Source: Ascoidea rubescens DSM 1968 (lineage: Eukaryota > Ascomycota > Saccharomycetes > Ascoideales > Ascoideaceae). Taken from it: a stretch of 64,000 nt of DNA. The notes below the pieces were generated by a model. It was not told the DNA's origin. It was given only the letters and a program-made list of their open reading frames with translations, and did not search any database. Positions 30,375-40,454 of this stretch are shown here, piece after piece. Position 1 is the stretch's first letter; every line of letters begins with the position of its first letter. The DNA lies in the NCBI RefSeq assembly GCF_001661345.1, contig NW_017962916.1:1064229-1128228 (forward strand). The letters are read 5' to 3'. Position numbers and translations under genes: made by a program.

Positions 30375-31129
30375 TTTTGGGTGAGTATGAATGTAGTAGA
30401 AAGTCAATTAAGTAGGGTTGGGATTGAGTAAATTAAAAAGTGGATATCAAATGCAATTGACACAAATTAATGATAGAGAAAACAAATATCAGAAACTTGA
30501 GGATATAAGAGTATATATACAAGCTTGACAACTTACGATGATCATTGCTTATTAATATGGGGAGATTTCCCTTGAGGTTCACGGAGCAATTCAGAAAAAC
30601 GGTCCGTTCCTCAGAAGCCCACTGAATCGATCTCTAGGACTATTACCTCCATTTGATGGTGGAAAAGATACCTGCTGCTTTTGTTGTTCCACCAGTGTGC
30701 TCTTGCTGATGTGCCCAACTATCCGAAATCGCCTGGGGATCTCCTTGTTTGAGAGTTTCGGCGAGGCACCTTCCGCTTGGGAAAACAAACAATGTCACGT
30801 ATTCCTCAAGAAGCCTGAAGAAACCAGCTGCGACAAGGAAATACATCTGTCATAAAAGACCCAGCACAGAAAACACCCCAAATATTCCCACAACATAACG
30901 TAGAATATATGGATAGAGTGATGCTGGACCCTCAGGACTGGAACCTTTTCTCCCCTGCGCTCTGATGCGCTGCCTGCAGTCTCTCGCTGGGTCGGTTTAT
31001 GGTTACCCGTTTATGCACCATATAATGGTACTTTCAACATGAGCTGAGTTTTCATCTACACTTGACCTGCTAACCACCAATATTTGCTAAATGTTGAAAT
31101 AATCCCTTAATTTTGATGAAAAGAGATAA
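30375..31129. other. Divergent intergenic region (oxidoreductase / GCN5)
   Basis: 755 bp containing two promoters. GC content rises locally (about 30590-30990). A CCCCT stress-element core lies near 30952. Short open frames here have no recognisable product. Confidence 0.45.
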
Positions 31130-32539
31130 ATGAATTCATTAAAAAGGAACGCTATTGACACACCAGATGACGACATTTCATTACTAAAAAAGAAAATCAA
31201 GCTCAACCAGGGCGCCCAAATTGACATCGCTAATTTTACCACAGATCAAACCAACAAGCTGAACTCCAATGAAGATCTTGATAAAAATCCGGACAAAAAT
31301 CTGTCAATTGATAAAAATGACCTGCGGTTGAAACAGGGCAGCAGCAAAAGCGATTCAAAAACAAACAGGAGAATGGAATTGGAAAAACAAATTTTTGTCG
31401 AACAGGTTAGTGAAAAAGACTCAGAAAATAATATTCCATTTAAATTAAACCTTCCCGACAGCGAGTCTTGTTTTTATAAAGAAAAACTAGCTGCTATTGA
31501 GGATAAAGAAGGGAAAATCGAATTTAAAGTCGTCAATAATGATGATTCTAAAGAGAGTTTATTGATATTAACGGGCTTGAAAAACCTCTTTCATAAACAA
31601 CTTCCTTTGATGCCAATAGATTACATATCGAGATTGGTCTTTGATAAATCTCACGTTTCAATTGCCTTGATTAGAAAACCCTTAAATGTATTTGGCGGTA
31701 TAACGTACAAGCCCTTTGAATCAAAAGAGTTTGCCGAAATTGTATTTTGTGCTGTATCCTCCACTGTGCAAGGTCGAGGTGATGGTGCACTTTTGATGAA
31801 TCATTTAAAAGACTACGTTGTAACAAACTCAAAGATTAAGCACTTTTTAACATGTGCTGATAATCAAGCTGTTGGCTATTTCCAAAAACAAGGATTTTCG
31901 AAAGAAATAACATTGGACAAAAAACGATGGGATGGTTACATCAAAAACTACGAAGGGGTTACCTTAATGCAATGCTCTATTTTGCCTAAAAAGTTTAGAT
32001 ATCTTGATGTAAACAAAATTCTATTACTACAACAAATTGCAATCATTCAAAAAATTAAATCTTTATCTACTTCATCAAATATTATAAGGCCTGGCTTGAA
32101 AATCTTCAAAACAAATCCCACTGCTAAATTGGATCCTTTATCTATACCAGGGATCAAAGAAAGTGGTTGGACCCCTGAAATGGAAGCCTTATCTCAGATT
32201 CCCAAACGTGCTTCTCATTATCAAGATATGGATGAACTATTAAACGAACTACAAAATCATCCTTCTGCTTCTCCATTTTTGGTTCCAGTCACTACTGAAG
32301 AGGCTCCAAATTATTATGATGTTATCAAAGAACCCATGGACCTACAAACGATGGAAAATAATTTCGAAAATCGAGTTTACGAAAAATTTGAACAGTTTGT
32401 TTATGATGCCAGATTAATTTTTAACAACTGTAGAAAATTCAACCAAGGTAGCGCTTATTACATTAAAACTGCTAATAGACTTGAAAAGTTTTTTAATGAG
32501 AAACTAAAAGAAAGAGGTTATAGTGAATTTATTAATTGA
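31130..32539 (+). CDS. GCN5: Histone acetyltransferase Gcn5 (SAGA/ADA catalytic subunit)
   Basis: 469 residues; S. cerevisiae Gcn5 has 439. It acetylates histone H3 (mainly K9, K14 and others) using acetyl-CoA. The N-terminal 85 residues are disordered and hold the only CTG codons seen in this gene. HAT domain, about 115-285: the general-base glutamate is in [14 protein letters not shown] (E203), the acetyl-CoA motif is [17 protein letters not shown], then [18 protein letters not shown] and [17 protein letters not shown] bromodomain at about 365-465 follows, with [18 protein letters not shown] and the acetyl-lysine Asn in FNNCRKFNQ. Complete and apparently functional. Confidence 0.98.
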   Translation: MNSLKRNAIDTPDDDISLLKKKIKLNQGAQIDIANFTTDQTNKLNSNEDLDKNPDKNLSIDKNDLRLKQGSSKSDSKTNRRMELEKQIFVEQVSEKDSENNIPFKLNLPDSESCFYKEKLAAIEDKEGKIEFKVVNNDDSKESLLILTGLKNLFHKQLPLMPIDYISRLVFDKSHVSIALIRKPLNVFGGITYKPFESKEFAEIVFCAVSSTVQGRGDGALLMNHLKDYVVTNSKIKHFLTCADNQAVGYFQKQGFSKEITLDKKRWDGYIKNYEGVTLMQCSILPKKFRYLDVNKILLLQQIAIIQKIKSLSTSSNIIRPGLKIFKTNPTAKLDPLSIPGIKESGWTPEMEALSQIPKRASHYQDMDELLNELQNHPSASPFLVPVTTEEAPNYYDVIKEPMDLQTMENNFENRVYEKFEQFVYDARLIFNNCRKFNQGSAYYIKTANRLEKFFNEKLKERGYSEFIN

Positions 32540-32743
32540 GCTTATTCTGCTTTGCTGAACTAAACTGTTCTTTAAAGGATTATAGAAATATAGCTTAAAT
32601 TAACATTATATTCATTATAGAAAATGTCTTTTAACACATAATAAAAATAACATACATAGTGATATTTCAATGAAAAGAAATGAACAAACAAACTGAATTA
32701 CAAAAGTACAATCAAAACAGTAAACAAAACTAAAATAAGGAAA

Positions 32744-34138
32744 TTATTGGTAATCTGGTGAAGACGACCAAATATTAACTGTAGCCTTCTTCAAAGAGTC
32801 TGTTGCAACTGCTAAACCATCAGGAGATACAGAAATGTGGCGTATATCACATTCTCTCCCATCAATCTTGTTAATTATACAACCTGTTAAGGTGTCCCAA
32901 ACAAGCCCTCCAATTCCATCAACAGCTGTAAACATTAACCTTCCTGATTTTGAAAAGCTGATATCCATGATCCCGTCGTCATCAGTAGTTGAAGCTATCG
33001 ATGCTGATGATGGTGAGGCATTGTATCCATAGCTGGTCCCGTAATTTTCAGATACTGGCGAAATGTCCATGTTAAACTTGTTTATTTTGCTAAATTCACT
33101 ATTAGCAGGTGAATTTATCAAAAACTTATCCAACTCAACAGATCCAACTCTGATGTCATAGAAATAAATGCTTTTCAAGCTAGTTCCAACCGCATAATAA
33201 TTATCTTTTGGAAGAAACTTCAAAGAAGTAACATCATTGAATATATTTCTATTATTGAAAGGATTGTACTCTAATGGAATTGATAATTTTGCAATGGACG
33301 AAGGACTTCTGTGATCGTATATTTTTATTGAACCGTTAACACCTCCAGCAATGAACAAATTTCCATTCCTAATTCCCCGGTCTCTTATGTTTGTTGTCAC
33401 AGCTAGTATTTCTGAAAGATTCTGTTCGTATGTTCTTACGGCTATACTTTTATTTATATCCCATAGATGAATATTCTTGCTCGAGGTTGTTAATATTGAA
33501 GAATCATCAAGGAATTCACATGTTTGTATTGAGCCATCCTTGTCCTGGACAGCCAAAACAGTTAGCAATGATGGTGAAGTAAATAGGGTAGATAATTCGA
33601 TGTTATTTTGTCTGGGTTCGTTTGACTTGATGTGGTTATCATAATTGATAGATCTATTGAAAATAGATTCGTAGTCAGGTAAGCGAAATATAGAACACCT
33701 ATTATCTAAACAGCCAACAGCAATTAACCTTGAGCTAGGTGAAATATCGCAAGAAATAGTATATTCTGTTGAATTTAATTTTAGTATTCCAATTTTCAAT
33801 CCAATAGTTGCGTCCCAATAGAGCATTTTGTGGTCGCAATCAGCAGACAATAAATGTCTCGAGTCTGAAGCCCATTTCATACACTGTATTTGGTTTCCAT
33901 GACCTCTCATATTGTAATAATTTTTCAAATTAAGCTGATTTTTTGTTATTTTTACAAGGTTAGGCAATAAAGCAGTAACTTCTGTTAAGGAAGTATCCTT
34001 GAGACCATCTAACTTTTTGGTTATCTGCCTTTCTAGTAGCTGTCTATCATTATCTATGAGTTGAATTTTATGCTGAAGAATTTGTATTTGTTTGTTAAAT
34101 GGAAGTGGAACGCTTTGCAGTTTAGTTGGTGAAACCAT
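32744..34138 (-). CDS. STE4: Heterotrimeric G-protein beta subunit, pheromone signalling
   Basis: 464 residues from the ATG at 34138 (423 in S. cerevisiae); the longer open frame begins with TTG. Gbeta of the mating pathway. An N-terminal helix (about 10-70) for Ggamma pairing is followed by seven WD repeats: MRGHGNQIQCMKWASDSRHL, the conserved SCDISPSSRLIAVGCLDNRC, TCEFLDDSSILTTSSKNIHLW, GVNGSIKIYDHRSPSSIAKL, and the end VSPDGLAVATDSLKKATVNIW. The segments SGRLMFTAVDGIGGLVWD and SPDGLAV match Ste4 more closely than the general Gbeta-like protein Asc1. A roughly 30-residue Ser/Asp linker between repeats 5 and 6 corresponds to the Ste4-specific insert that carries regulatory phosphorylation in S. 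cerevisiae. Confidence 0.9.
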   Translation of the reverse strand: MVSPTKLQSVPLPFNKQIQILQHKIQLIDNDRQLLERQITKKLDGLKDTSLTEVTALLPNLVKITKNQLNLKNYYNMRGHGNQIQCMKWASDSRHLLSADCDHKMLYWDATIGLKIGILKLNSTEYTISCDISPSSRLIAVGCLDNRCSIFRLPDYESIFNRSINYDNHIKSNEPRQNNIELSTLFTSPSLLTVLAVQDKDGSIQTCEFLDDSSILTTSSKNIHLWDINKSIAVRTYEQNLSEILAVTTNIRDRGIRNGNLFIAGGVNGSIKIYDHRSPSSIAKLSIPLEYNPFNNRNIFNDVTSLKFLPKDNYYAVGTSLKSIYFYDIRVGSVELDKFLINSPANSEFSKINKFNMDISPVSENYGTSYGYNASPSSASIASTTDDDGIMDISFSKSGRLMFTAVDGIGGLVWDTLTGCIINKIDGRECDIRHISVSPDGLAVATDSLKKATVNIWSSSPDYQ

Positions 34139-34602
34139 ATTGGAAAATAAAAATAATATTTCAAGATATAACAAGGTTTTGAAATTTTGATTAAAATAAA
34201 TGTCTAATGGTTATATTTGTAAACTTTGGTTTTTTGTGTATTGAAGAGACAGTCAGTCAAGAGAAAATTAATTTCCAGGTAAATAAATTTGGAAAAAGGA
34301 GAACCAAAATGTTGAGTCAAAAAGAAAAGGGTCAAATCAGAAGGAGCAAAAAAGTGTGATGTATGAAAAGTGTCAAAATGAGGTTTGAGGATTTTGTAGC
34401 CACAAAAAAGAAACTGCAAACAAGAATCAAGCGATTAGGTTTGTGGCCAGAAATGTGGAACATGGCTTGATGGAATTATGTAACTGCTTAATTTGGAAAT
34501 GTTGCTACATAAACTCTTTTTGAAGTACTTTTTGACTTCACATATATATGTTATAGAAACATGGATTCTGAATATCAGGTATTATTATTTACAGTTCCAG
34601 AA
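34139..34602. other. Intergenic STE4 promoter / CAF16 3' flank
   Basis: 464 bp. I looked for the pheromone-response element TGAAACA on both strands and did not see a convincing copy. No gene. Confidence 0.45.
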
Positions 34603-35613
34603 CTATAACCTTCTATTTCTGCTAAAATATTCACCAACCCTGTCTGGTTGATCGAAATAGATGTGCTCAAATTTCTTCTTCAATTCCTCCCACGTAGGTC
34701 TGTTTTTTTCTTCTTCTCTCGAACCTCTTTCAACCAAATCTTGAACTAACCAGTTTAATGCTAAAGGATGTATACTATAAACAGGTTCCAATTTAATTCT
34801 TTCTTGTTCTTTACTTTGAACAACATCCTTTGATTTTCCAGCAATGGAAATGGCCTTTTCAATAGAATCCCCATACGTTTCACTGCTGATATTATGAGTT
34901 TTATCATCAATAATCAAACTTTTACCGATTTCTAAATTTTTCAATACTTTGCCACCACTCATGTGAATAACATGGGTTGGCCAAGTAGATAAACCATCGA
35001 ATATGTGGGTAGCATAAACAATACAGCACTTCCGAGTTAGTGTTTCCTTTTTTAGAAATGCTATTAATCTTGCTCTCACTAGGACATCTAGGTCAACTGT
35101 CACCTCATCCAATAACAATACGGTCCATGGTTTTAGTAAACCCATTACCAATTGCACTCTTCTCCGTTCGCCATCACTAACATTGTTCATTTTCCAATTG
35201 AGATTGATATCTAGCAATTCAATTAACTCATCCCTTTTTTCGGGAAAATTGTCACCGCCAACAGAGTTGATTAACAATAATACAGACATGTCTCTTCTAA
35301 CCACTGGATTCGATGCCCACTCAGTACCCAAGTAAGTGGTTATTCCTTGGGCATCTGAACCGCCTCTAAAAGGATCATAGCCTCCTATTCTAATTGAACC
35401 AAATTTTGCAAGAGTTTTTCCAGCTAATAAACGCAATAATGTCGATTTTCCAGCACCATTAGGACCTATAAGCAAAGTTCGAGAATTCCATGGTAAATTA
35501 ATGTTGACATCTGCTAGACCAGTTACGCCGGTTGAAGGATAAATGTATGTTAGGTTTTCAGAAGTGATACCAAGATCAGCAGCATCTTTACCAGACTTAT
35601 TATCAACACTCAT
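34603..35613 (-). CDS. CAF16: ABC-type ATPase Caf16 (CCR4-NOT associated)
   Basis: 336 residues (289 in S. cerevisiae). A soluble single-ABC ATPase without membrane domain, copurified with CCR4-NOT in S. cerevisiae. Walker A GPNGAGKST follows RTLLI at about residue 52. The Q-loop region is YLGTEWASNPVVRRDMSVL, the signature is VSDGERRRVQLVMGL, and Walker B is LLLDEVTVDLD. The H-loop is in IVYATHIFDGLSTWPTHVIH, a stretch particularly typical of the Caf16 family. The C-terminal extension (HPLALNWLVQDLVERG) is also family-like. The start ATG gives the expected N-terminus. Confidence 0.93.
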   Translation of the reverse strand: MSVDNKSGKDAADLGITSENLTYIYPSTGVTGLADVNINLPWNSRTLLIGPNGAGKSTLLRLLAGKTLAKFGSIRIGGYDPFRGGSDAQGITTYLGTEWASNPVVRRDMSVLLLINSVGGDNFPEKRDELIELLDINLNWKMNNVSDGERRRVQLVMGLLKPWTVLLLDEVTVDLDVLVRARLIAFLKKETLTRKCCIVYATHIFDGLSTWPTHVIHMSGGKVLKNLEIGKSLIIDDKTHNISSETYGDSIEKAISIAGKSKDVVQSKEQERIKLEPVYSIHPLALNWLVQDLVERGSREEEKNRPTWEELKKKFEHIYFDQPDRVGEYFSRNRRL

Positions 35614-36297
35614 TGCTTAAGTTGGGACTTGCTATATTCTTTTCTCTTAGTTTATGGTGAACTGAGCGGCTACTTGTATATTTGAGTAGAAGGAAGAAAA
35701 CTCGAATAGACAAATTGAGAGCGGTGTTTTTCATTTAGCATGTGCAATTCAACCACTGTTAGAACATAGGAGTTATTATTAGACAAAGGGCAGTTGAAGC
35801 AAACAATTCTTTCTTTACAAACCAGTATACCATTATTAATATGAATAAAGCTGATTTATAATTAAAATTGCAGAATGGTTTTTTGGGGTTATTTGTTTGT
35901 GTTTAATTTCAACAAGGTCGTAAGTAACAACGTGTAATATCTAGAGTGCTTAATTATTTCTTTCTCCTAAACAACAAGATCATAGATATACATGTTTTGA
36001 ATTAGTTTGTTTTCCTTGGTGCAAATCTTGGTTGAATAAAATTTCGTTTTAAGTTCTCATATCATAATTAATCCTCAAATACGTTTATTTTATCATCAAA
36101 TTATGAAATTTTTAAAGAGAAATACAAATTCTTTTTATAGAAAGACTCTTGATTGTAATTAATTATAACTAATTGGGAGTAAAATTAAAAATTTAATTTA
36201 AAAAAGTATCAAAAAATATAAAAATCAAACATACAACAAAAAGACTATGAAAACATTGCTAAAGCATAAATGGTATAACTAGTATAAATAGTGGAAA
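35614..36297. other. AT-rich intergenic region
   Basis: 684 bp between CAF16 (leftward) and the esterase 3' end. No open frame of note, no repeats. Confidence 0.5.
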
Positions 36298-37512
36298 CTA
36301 TTTATTTAATAATTGGTAAGCAGCAGTTTCAAATTCTTGAAAAGCGGATAAACAATTTGGATCATAAAATGGGAAAAGTTGAGCAGCGAAAAAACCAGCT
36401 ATACCTTTCTTGGGATCAACCCAATAATACAAGTTGGTCAACCCTGCCCACATAAAGGAACCACTTGATCTGCCTGTAGGTAATTCAGAATCAATTCTTA
36501 ACCAGTTAGCGGTCCACGTTTTTGGTACACCAGGAGCAATTTCAACAGGATTAGATAAATTTGGTTGAGAAGCAGGCAATGGAACTATCTCCAAACCTTT
36601 AGGTAATAAAGAAGCAAAACAGTAATTTTGAATTGTTTCAGGCTTTAGTATTTGACGGTTTGTGGTGGGTGATTTACCATTGTGTAAAAATATCTCTAAA
36701 AATTTCAAATAATCTTCAACTTTACCAAATAAACCATGGCCTCCACAATGGAATTCAGGAACGGCTGGATGCAATTCGGGCAAAGCAACTGTTTTCTTAG
36801 TTTTATAATCTCTTTGATGAATTGAAGTATGGTTACTAAAATGCTGAGGAGTTCTAATAAAAGTTAATGATTGAATATCCAAGGGTTCAAAAATATACTT
36901 TTTAAAATATTGATCCAAAGTTAAGCCACTGACATTCTCAACTACTTTACCAAGAAAATCAATATTAGATCCATATTCCCATTGAGAACCAGGCTCGAAA
37001 TTTAAAGGGGTGTCAAATTCTTTCCAAGTTGAGGCCAAGATATTTGGAGAACCAGTTTTTTCTTGGAGTTTCTTATAATTTTCATTGAAAAATGCATATG
37101 CAAAACCAGCAGTATGGGTAACCAAATGCAACAAAGTTGGTTTTGTTTTGGGGGCCGTTAGAATTGGATTTCCGTTTTCTTCAAAACTGGACAATAGTGT
37201 TACATTTTTCAATTCAGGAATATAATCTTCTACCAAGTCGTTAATTGAATGGATTTTACCGGATTCTAGTAATTGTAGAAAGGCAGTGACAGTAATGGCT
37301 TTTGTGGTTGAATAAAAAGCGACAGTGCTATCATTTGATACTTTATCGTGAGGATCAGAAAGCGACTTGGCACCAGCGGAGCCCAAATATACTAAACCTT
37401 TGCGATTATCAACAATACCGGCAATAATACCTGGAACAGGATTTTCAGATAGGGAGGTATATTTCTGCAAAATTTGATCAATTGAAGAGGCAGATACTGA
37501 AGTTGAAGCCAT
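36298..37512 (-). CDS. Serine hydrolase, class C beta-lactamase fold (EstB/LovD-type esterase)
   Basis: 404 residues. The beta-lactamase superfamily signature is intact: nucleophile and lysine in YSTTKAITV (S68, K71), the THTAGFAY block (about 132-139), and the catalytic-tyrosine region EPGSQWEYGSN (Y180). A late glycine-rich stretch (SFMWAGLTNLYYWVDPKKGI) resembles the usual third motif area. In fungi and bacteria this class hydrolyses or transfers short-chain esters (EstB, LovD) rather than lactams. There is no signal peptide and no clear peroxisomal C-terminus (it ends QLLNK), so a cytosolic enzyme is expected. It is transcribed divergently from a Baeyer-Villiger monooxygenase, which makes esters or lactones; a joint role is inferred. 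Confidence 0.88.
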   Translation of the reverse strand: MASTSVSASSIDQILQKYTSLSENPVPGIIAGIVDNRKGLVYLGSAGAKSLSDPHDKVSNDSTVAFYSTTKAITVTAFLQLLESGKIHSINDLVEDYIPELKNVTLLSSFEENGNPILTAPKTKPTLLHLVTHTAGFAYAFFNENYKKLQEKTGSPNILASTWKEFDTPLNFEPGSQWEYGSNIDFLGKVVENVSGLTLDQYFKKYIFEPLDIQSLTFIRTPQHFSNHTSIHQRDYKTKKTVALPELHPAVPEFHCGGHGLFGKVEDYLKFLEIFLHNGKSPTTNRQILKPETIQNYCFASLLPKGLEIVPLPASQPNLSNPVEIAPGVPKTWTANWLRIDSELPTGRSSGSFMWAGLTNLYYWVDPKKGIAGFFAAQLFPFYDPNCLSAFQEFETAAYQLLNK

Positions 37513-38176
37513 ATTTGTGATTGGAAAATTTATTACTTGTTTGCAATTATCTCATGAAAAGAGACTACGAGCTATGAAAGCGAAAAGAATTTGTATTAAT
37601 TTATACCCATGGTGAAATGTGGGAAATAAGTGTTTCTTTTTAGGTGGAAGGTTGAAATCTGGACAAAATGAAGAGAATTGGCAATTGAGAAGGTGGGGAT
37701 GGTAGTGTTGTTTGATTTGGATGACTGTTACTTCCTCCATATGAAAGTGCTGTTGAGCATGGACCAATAGGAGCACAGAAGCTGGATTGAGTTGGATTAT
37801 ATTAGGCTGCTGCATATATGTTGAATAAGGGACCTTTTGGGAAGAAAGTTCGAACAACCCTGGAGGTTCATCCCAAAGCTCTTGAGTTATCGGAATCAGA
37901 ACGTGAACAACAATCACAGCACAGGTCTATCTTACAAACCTTAAGCATTCTTATTGTTGTGATATTCCTTGTTGTATACATCCATGTAGCAACCCAGCTC
38001 TGTGGCGTCCACCGCCAGGCGACCGAGCAGTGAGTTTGCAACATAGTTGGACGGTGCATGCACAATGCTGTAATGAATGCACTAATACATGCACTAATAC
38101 ATACATACAGTTCCATAATGATGGTTCTTTGGTACCTGCGGGCTGCTTCTTTACGCGCCCCATGAGTGTGGGAGGT

Positions 38177-38190
38177 CCGCACCTGCGCGG
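38177..38190. promoter_or_regulatory. CCG-N8-CGG inverted triplet (Zn2Cys6-type candidate site)
   Basis: CCG at 38177-38179 and CGG at 38188-38190 form an inverted pair of the kind bound by fungal Zn2Cys6 dimers. A further CGG sits at 38198. Such triplets are rare in this AT-rich window, but the call is only a candidate. Confidence 0.3.
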
Positions 38191-38367
38191 TCTGCTGCGG
38201 GGTTGGGGCTCAAATAGTCGACGCCGATGTGTCAATCCTAGCTTTGACGTCTTGGGCTCTACGAAACTTTTCAGAGGATCTCGGTCATCTTTTCCAAGCT
38301 CCGAGCACAACTCCTTCAACTCCATGTCTTCACTGAAGTCCGATCATTTTGCAGCTCTGTTTTGGTT

Positions 38368-38386
38368 ATTGGTTATTGGTTATTGG
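38368..38386 (-). promoter_or_regulatory. Three CCAAT boxes at 7-bp spacing
   Basis: ATTGG (CCAAT on the minus strand) at 38368, 38375 and 38382, from a GGTTATT 7-bp repeat, about 450 bp upstream of the monooxygenase ATG. CCAAT is the Hap2/3/5 (NF-Y) site. Confidence 0.45.
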
Positions 38387-38831
38387 TTGTTGCTCGCTCA
38401 TAAGTAAAGATAAAGATGACATTACTATCTTCACTTTTCAAGTCGTCTGGCTGAGAGTTGTGCTGTGTTTTCTGTTTTTTTTCTTTCCCCAAACTGAAAT
38501 CCATTCTCCACTATCTTCCGAAAAATTGGAAGCATGCATTCACAAAAACACTATTTAGCTACACCATCATTAACTTCATTGCTCGAAGATCCGATTTTGT
38601 GTTTATCTTCGGATGAAATATCTTAGTTTTAGCTGGATTCTATTCTTTTATGTTTTTCACCCAAACTTATATATATCTCTAAAGATAGCCCACATTTTTC
38701 GTCTTTCCATATCTCTCTTATCATCAGCTTTTACTAACCAGATAATTACTTTAAAGCAAAACCAATTCTCAATTTCAATCAATTCCCAATTTATCTTTTG
38801 ATATTATCATTTATTGTCTACTTTTTGCATC

Positions 38832-40454
38832 ATGACTCAAACTTTTGATTCTTCAATTCCCATTTATGATGTTTGCATTTTAGGCGCCGGCTTTAGTGGT
38901 GTCAAGTTATTACATGAGTGTCGAAAGAGAGGGTTAAAAACTCACATTTATGAAGCCTTGGATGATTTAGGTGGAACTTGGAGGAAAAATAGATATCCCG
39001 GTGCTAGGGTAGATAGCGATATTCCAGTTTATGAGCTAAATATCCCAGAGGTCTATAACACCTGGACTTGGTCCGAAAGATTTCCCGATTGGAGTGAATT
39101 AAGGAAGTATTTCAATCATGTTGAACAAATATTGGATTTGAAAAAAGATATTGATTTTAATACTTTTATTAGTCAGGCTCAATTTGATAGAAAATCAGGT
39201 TATTGGTATATTGAGGCTTCGGATTCAAAAAAAAAATGTTATGCTAAGTTTTTTTTGCCATGTGTGGGTTTTGCATCAAGACTTTACAAACCTGACTTTA
39301 AAAACTTTGACAGATTCAAAGGGAAGGTTTATCACTCAAATGAATGGCCGGAATCTGATGTCGACTTGTCAAACAAGAGAGTTGGTTTAATTGGCACAGG
39401 TTCAACTGGTGTACAAATCACCCAAGAGGCTGCTAAAGTTGCATCTGAATTATTTGTCTTTCAAAGAACTCCCAATTTATGTTTACCAATGGGACAAGTG
39501 TCCAACCCAGAAATTCAAAAAAATAAGAAAAATTATTCAAAAATATTAAACAGCAGATTTGATAGTTTTGGCGGTTTTACCTTTACTTTTGTTGATAAAG
39601 ATACCTTTGACGATTCTTCAGAAGACCGTCAAAATTTTTACCAAACATTGTTTGATAGAGGTGGCTTCAATTTTTGGGTTGCTAATTATAAAGACATCTA
39701 TTTTAACCAAAAAGCAAACGATGAGGCCTACCACTTTTGGAGAAACTCCGTTATCAAAAGAGTTCATGATCCAAAAACTGCTGAGATTTTAGCCCCAAAG
39801 ATTCAACCTCATCCTTTTGGTACAAAGCGTCCCAGTTTGGAACAAGATTATTATGAACAGTTTAATAAACCAAATGTTCACGTCATCGACATTAAAAATG
39901 ATCCCATTTATGAATTCACAGAAAACGGGTTGAAAACAAAGGAAGGTAATGAATATAAGTTTGATATTTTAATTTTAGCTACTGGTTTTGATGCTGTCAC
40001 AGGTTCTTTTAAAAATATCGATTTGAAAGATGCTGACACTGGTAAGATACTACGTGATAAATGGGCTGATGGCTGCAACACTTATTTAGGTTTATCTATC
40101 AATGGTTATCCCAACATGTTTTACACTTATGGTCCCCAGGCTCCAACGGCTTTCGCTAACGGCCCAACTTGTGTTGAACTACAATCAAAATTCATCTTAT
40201 TCATTATTGACCATATGATTCAAAATGATTTCAAGTCCATTGAGGCTAAAAAGGAACACCAACTCAATTATTCAAACAATTTGAAAGACTTTGCCAACTC
40301 TTCTCTATTTCCAAAGGCAAAATCTTGGTATATGGGGGCTAACATTCCTGGAAAAAAAATTGAAATGCTAAACTACCTTCAAGGTATTCCCTCTTATGGA
40401 AAACTTTTAAATGAGGTTTATCAAAGCGATTTTAAAGGCTACGAAATTCTCTAA
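38832..40454 (+). CDS. Baeyer-Villiger monooxygenase (FAD/NADPH)
   Basis: 540 residues from the ATG at 38832; the frame is open upstream only through TTG. Type I BVMOs insert one oxygen next to a ketone to give an ester or lactone, using FAD and NADPH. Seen here: the FAD Rossmann CILGAGFSGVKLLHEC (GxGxxG at 18-23), the family block LGGTWRKNRYPGARVDSD (about 46-63), and the BVMO fingerprint FKGKVYHSNEWP at 162-173. The NADPH Rossmann is VGLIGTGSTGVQITQEAA (188-193). ILATGFDAVTGSF and, near the end, YTYGPQAPTAFANGP complete the family pattern. No in-frame CTG codon was seen. S. cerevisiae has no BVMO; origin by transfer from filamentous fungi or bacteria, or retention from an older ancestor, are both possible. 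The neighbouring divergent gene is an esterase. Confidence 0.93.
   Translation: MTQTFDSSIPIYDVCILGAGFSGVKLLHECRKRGLKTHIYEALDDLGGTWRKNRYPGARVDSDIPVYELNIPEVYNTWTWSERFPDWSELRKYFNHVEQILDLKKDIDFNTFISQAQFDRKSGYWYIEASDSKKKCYAKFFLPCVGFASRLYKPDFKNFDRFKGKVYHSNEWPESDVDLSNKRVGLIGTGSTGVQITQEAAKVASELFVFQRTPNLCLPMGQVSNPEIQKNKKNYSKILNSRFDSFGGFTFTFVDKDTFDDSSEDRQNFYQTLFDRGGFNFWVANYKDIYFNQKANDEAYHFWRNSVIKRVHDPKTAEILAPKIQPHPFGTKRPSLEQDYYEQFNKPNVHVIDIKNDPIYEFTENGLKTKEGNEYKFDILILATGFDAVTGSFKNIDLKDADTGKILRDKWADGCNTYLGLSINGYPNMFYTYGPQAPTAFANGPTCVELQSKFILFIIDHMIQNDFKSIEAKKEHQLNYSNNLKDFANSSLFPKAKSWYMGANIPGKKIEMLNYLQGIPSYGKLLNEVYQSDFKGYEIL

Larger units (their letters stand above)
37513..38831. other. Divergent promoter region of the esterase and the monooxygenase
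   Basis: 1319 bp. It contains overlapping ATGCACTAATAC direct repeats near 38075-38100, a GC-rich patch (about 38140-38230) with a CCG-N8-CGG pair, and three phased CCAAT boxes. Several overlapping open frames here on both strands look like nothing known. Confidence 0.55.

Noticed and set aside
30933-30946. B-box-like motif on the minus strand upstream of GCN5
   Set aside because: The T-arm stem does not pair and no tRNA body can be folded around it.
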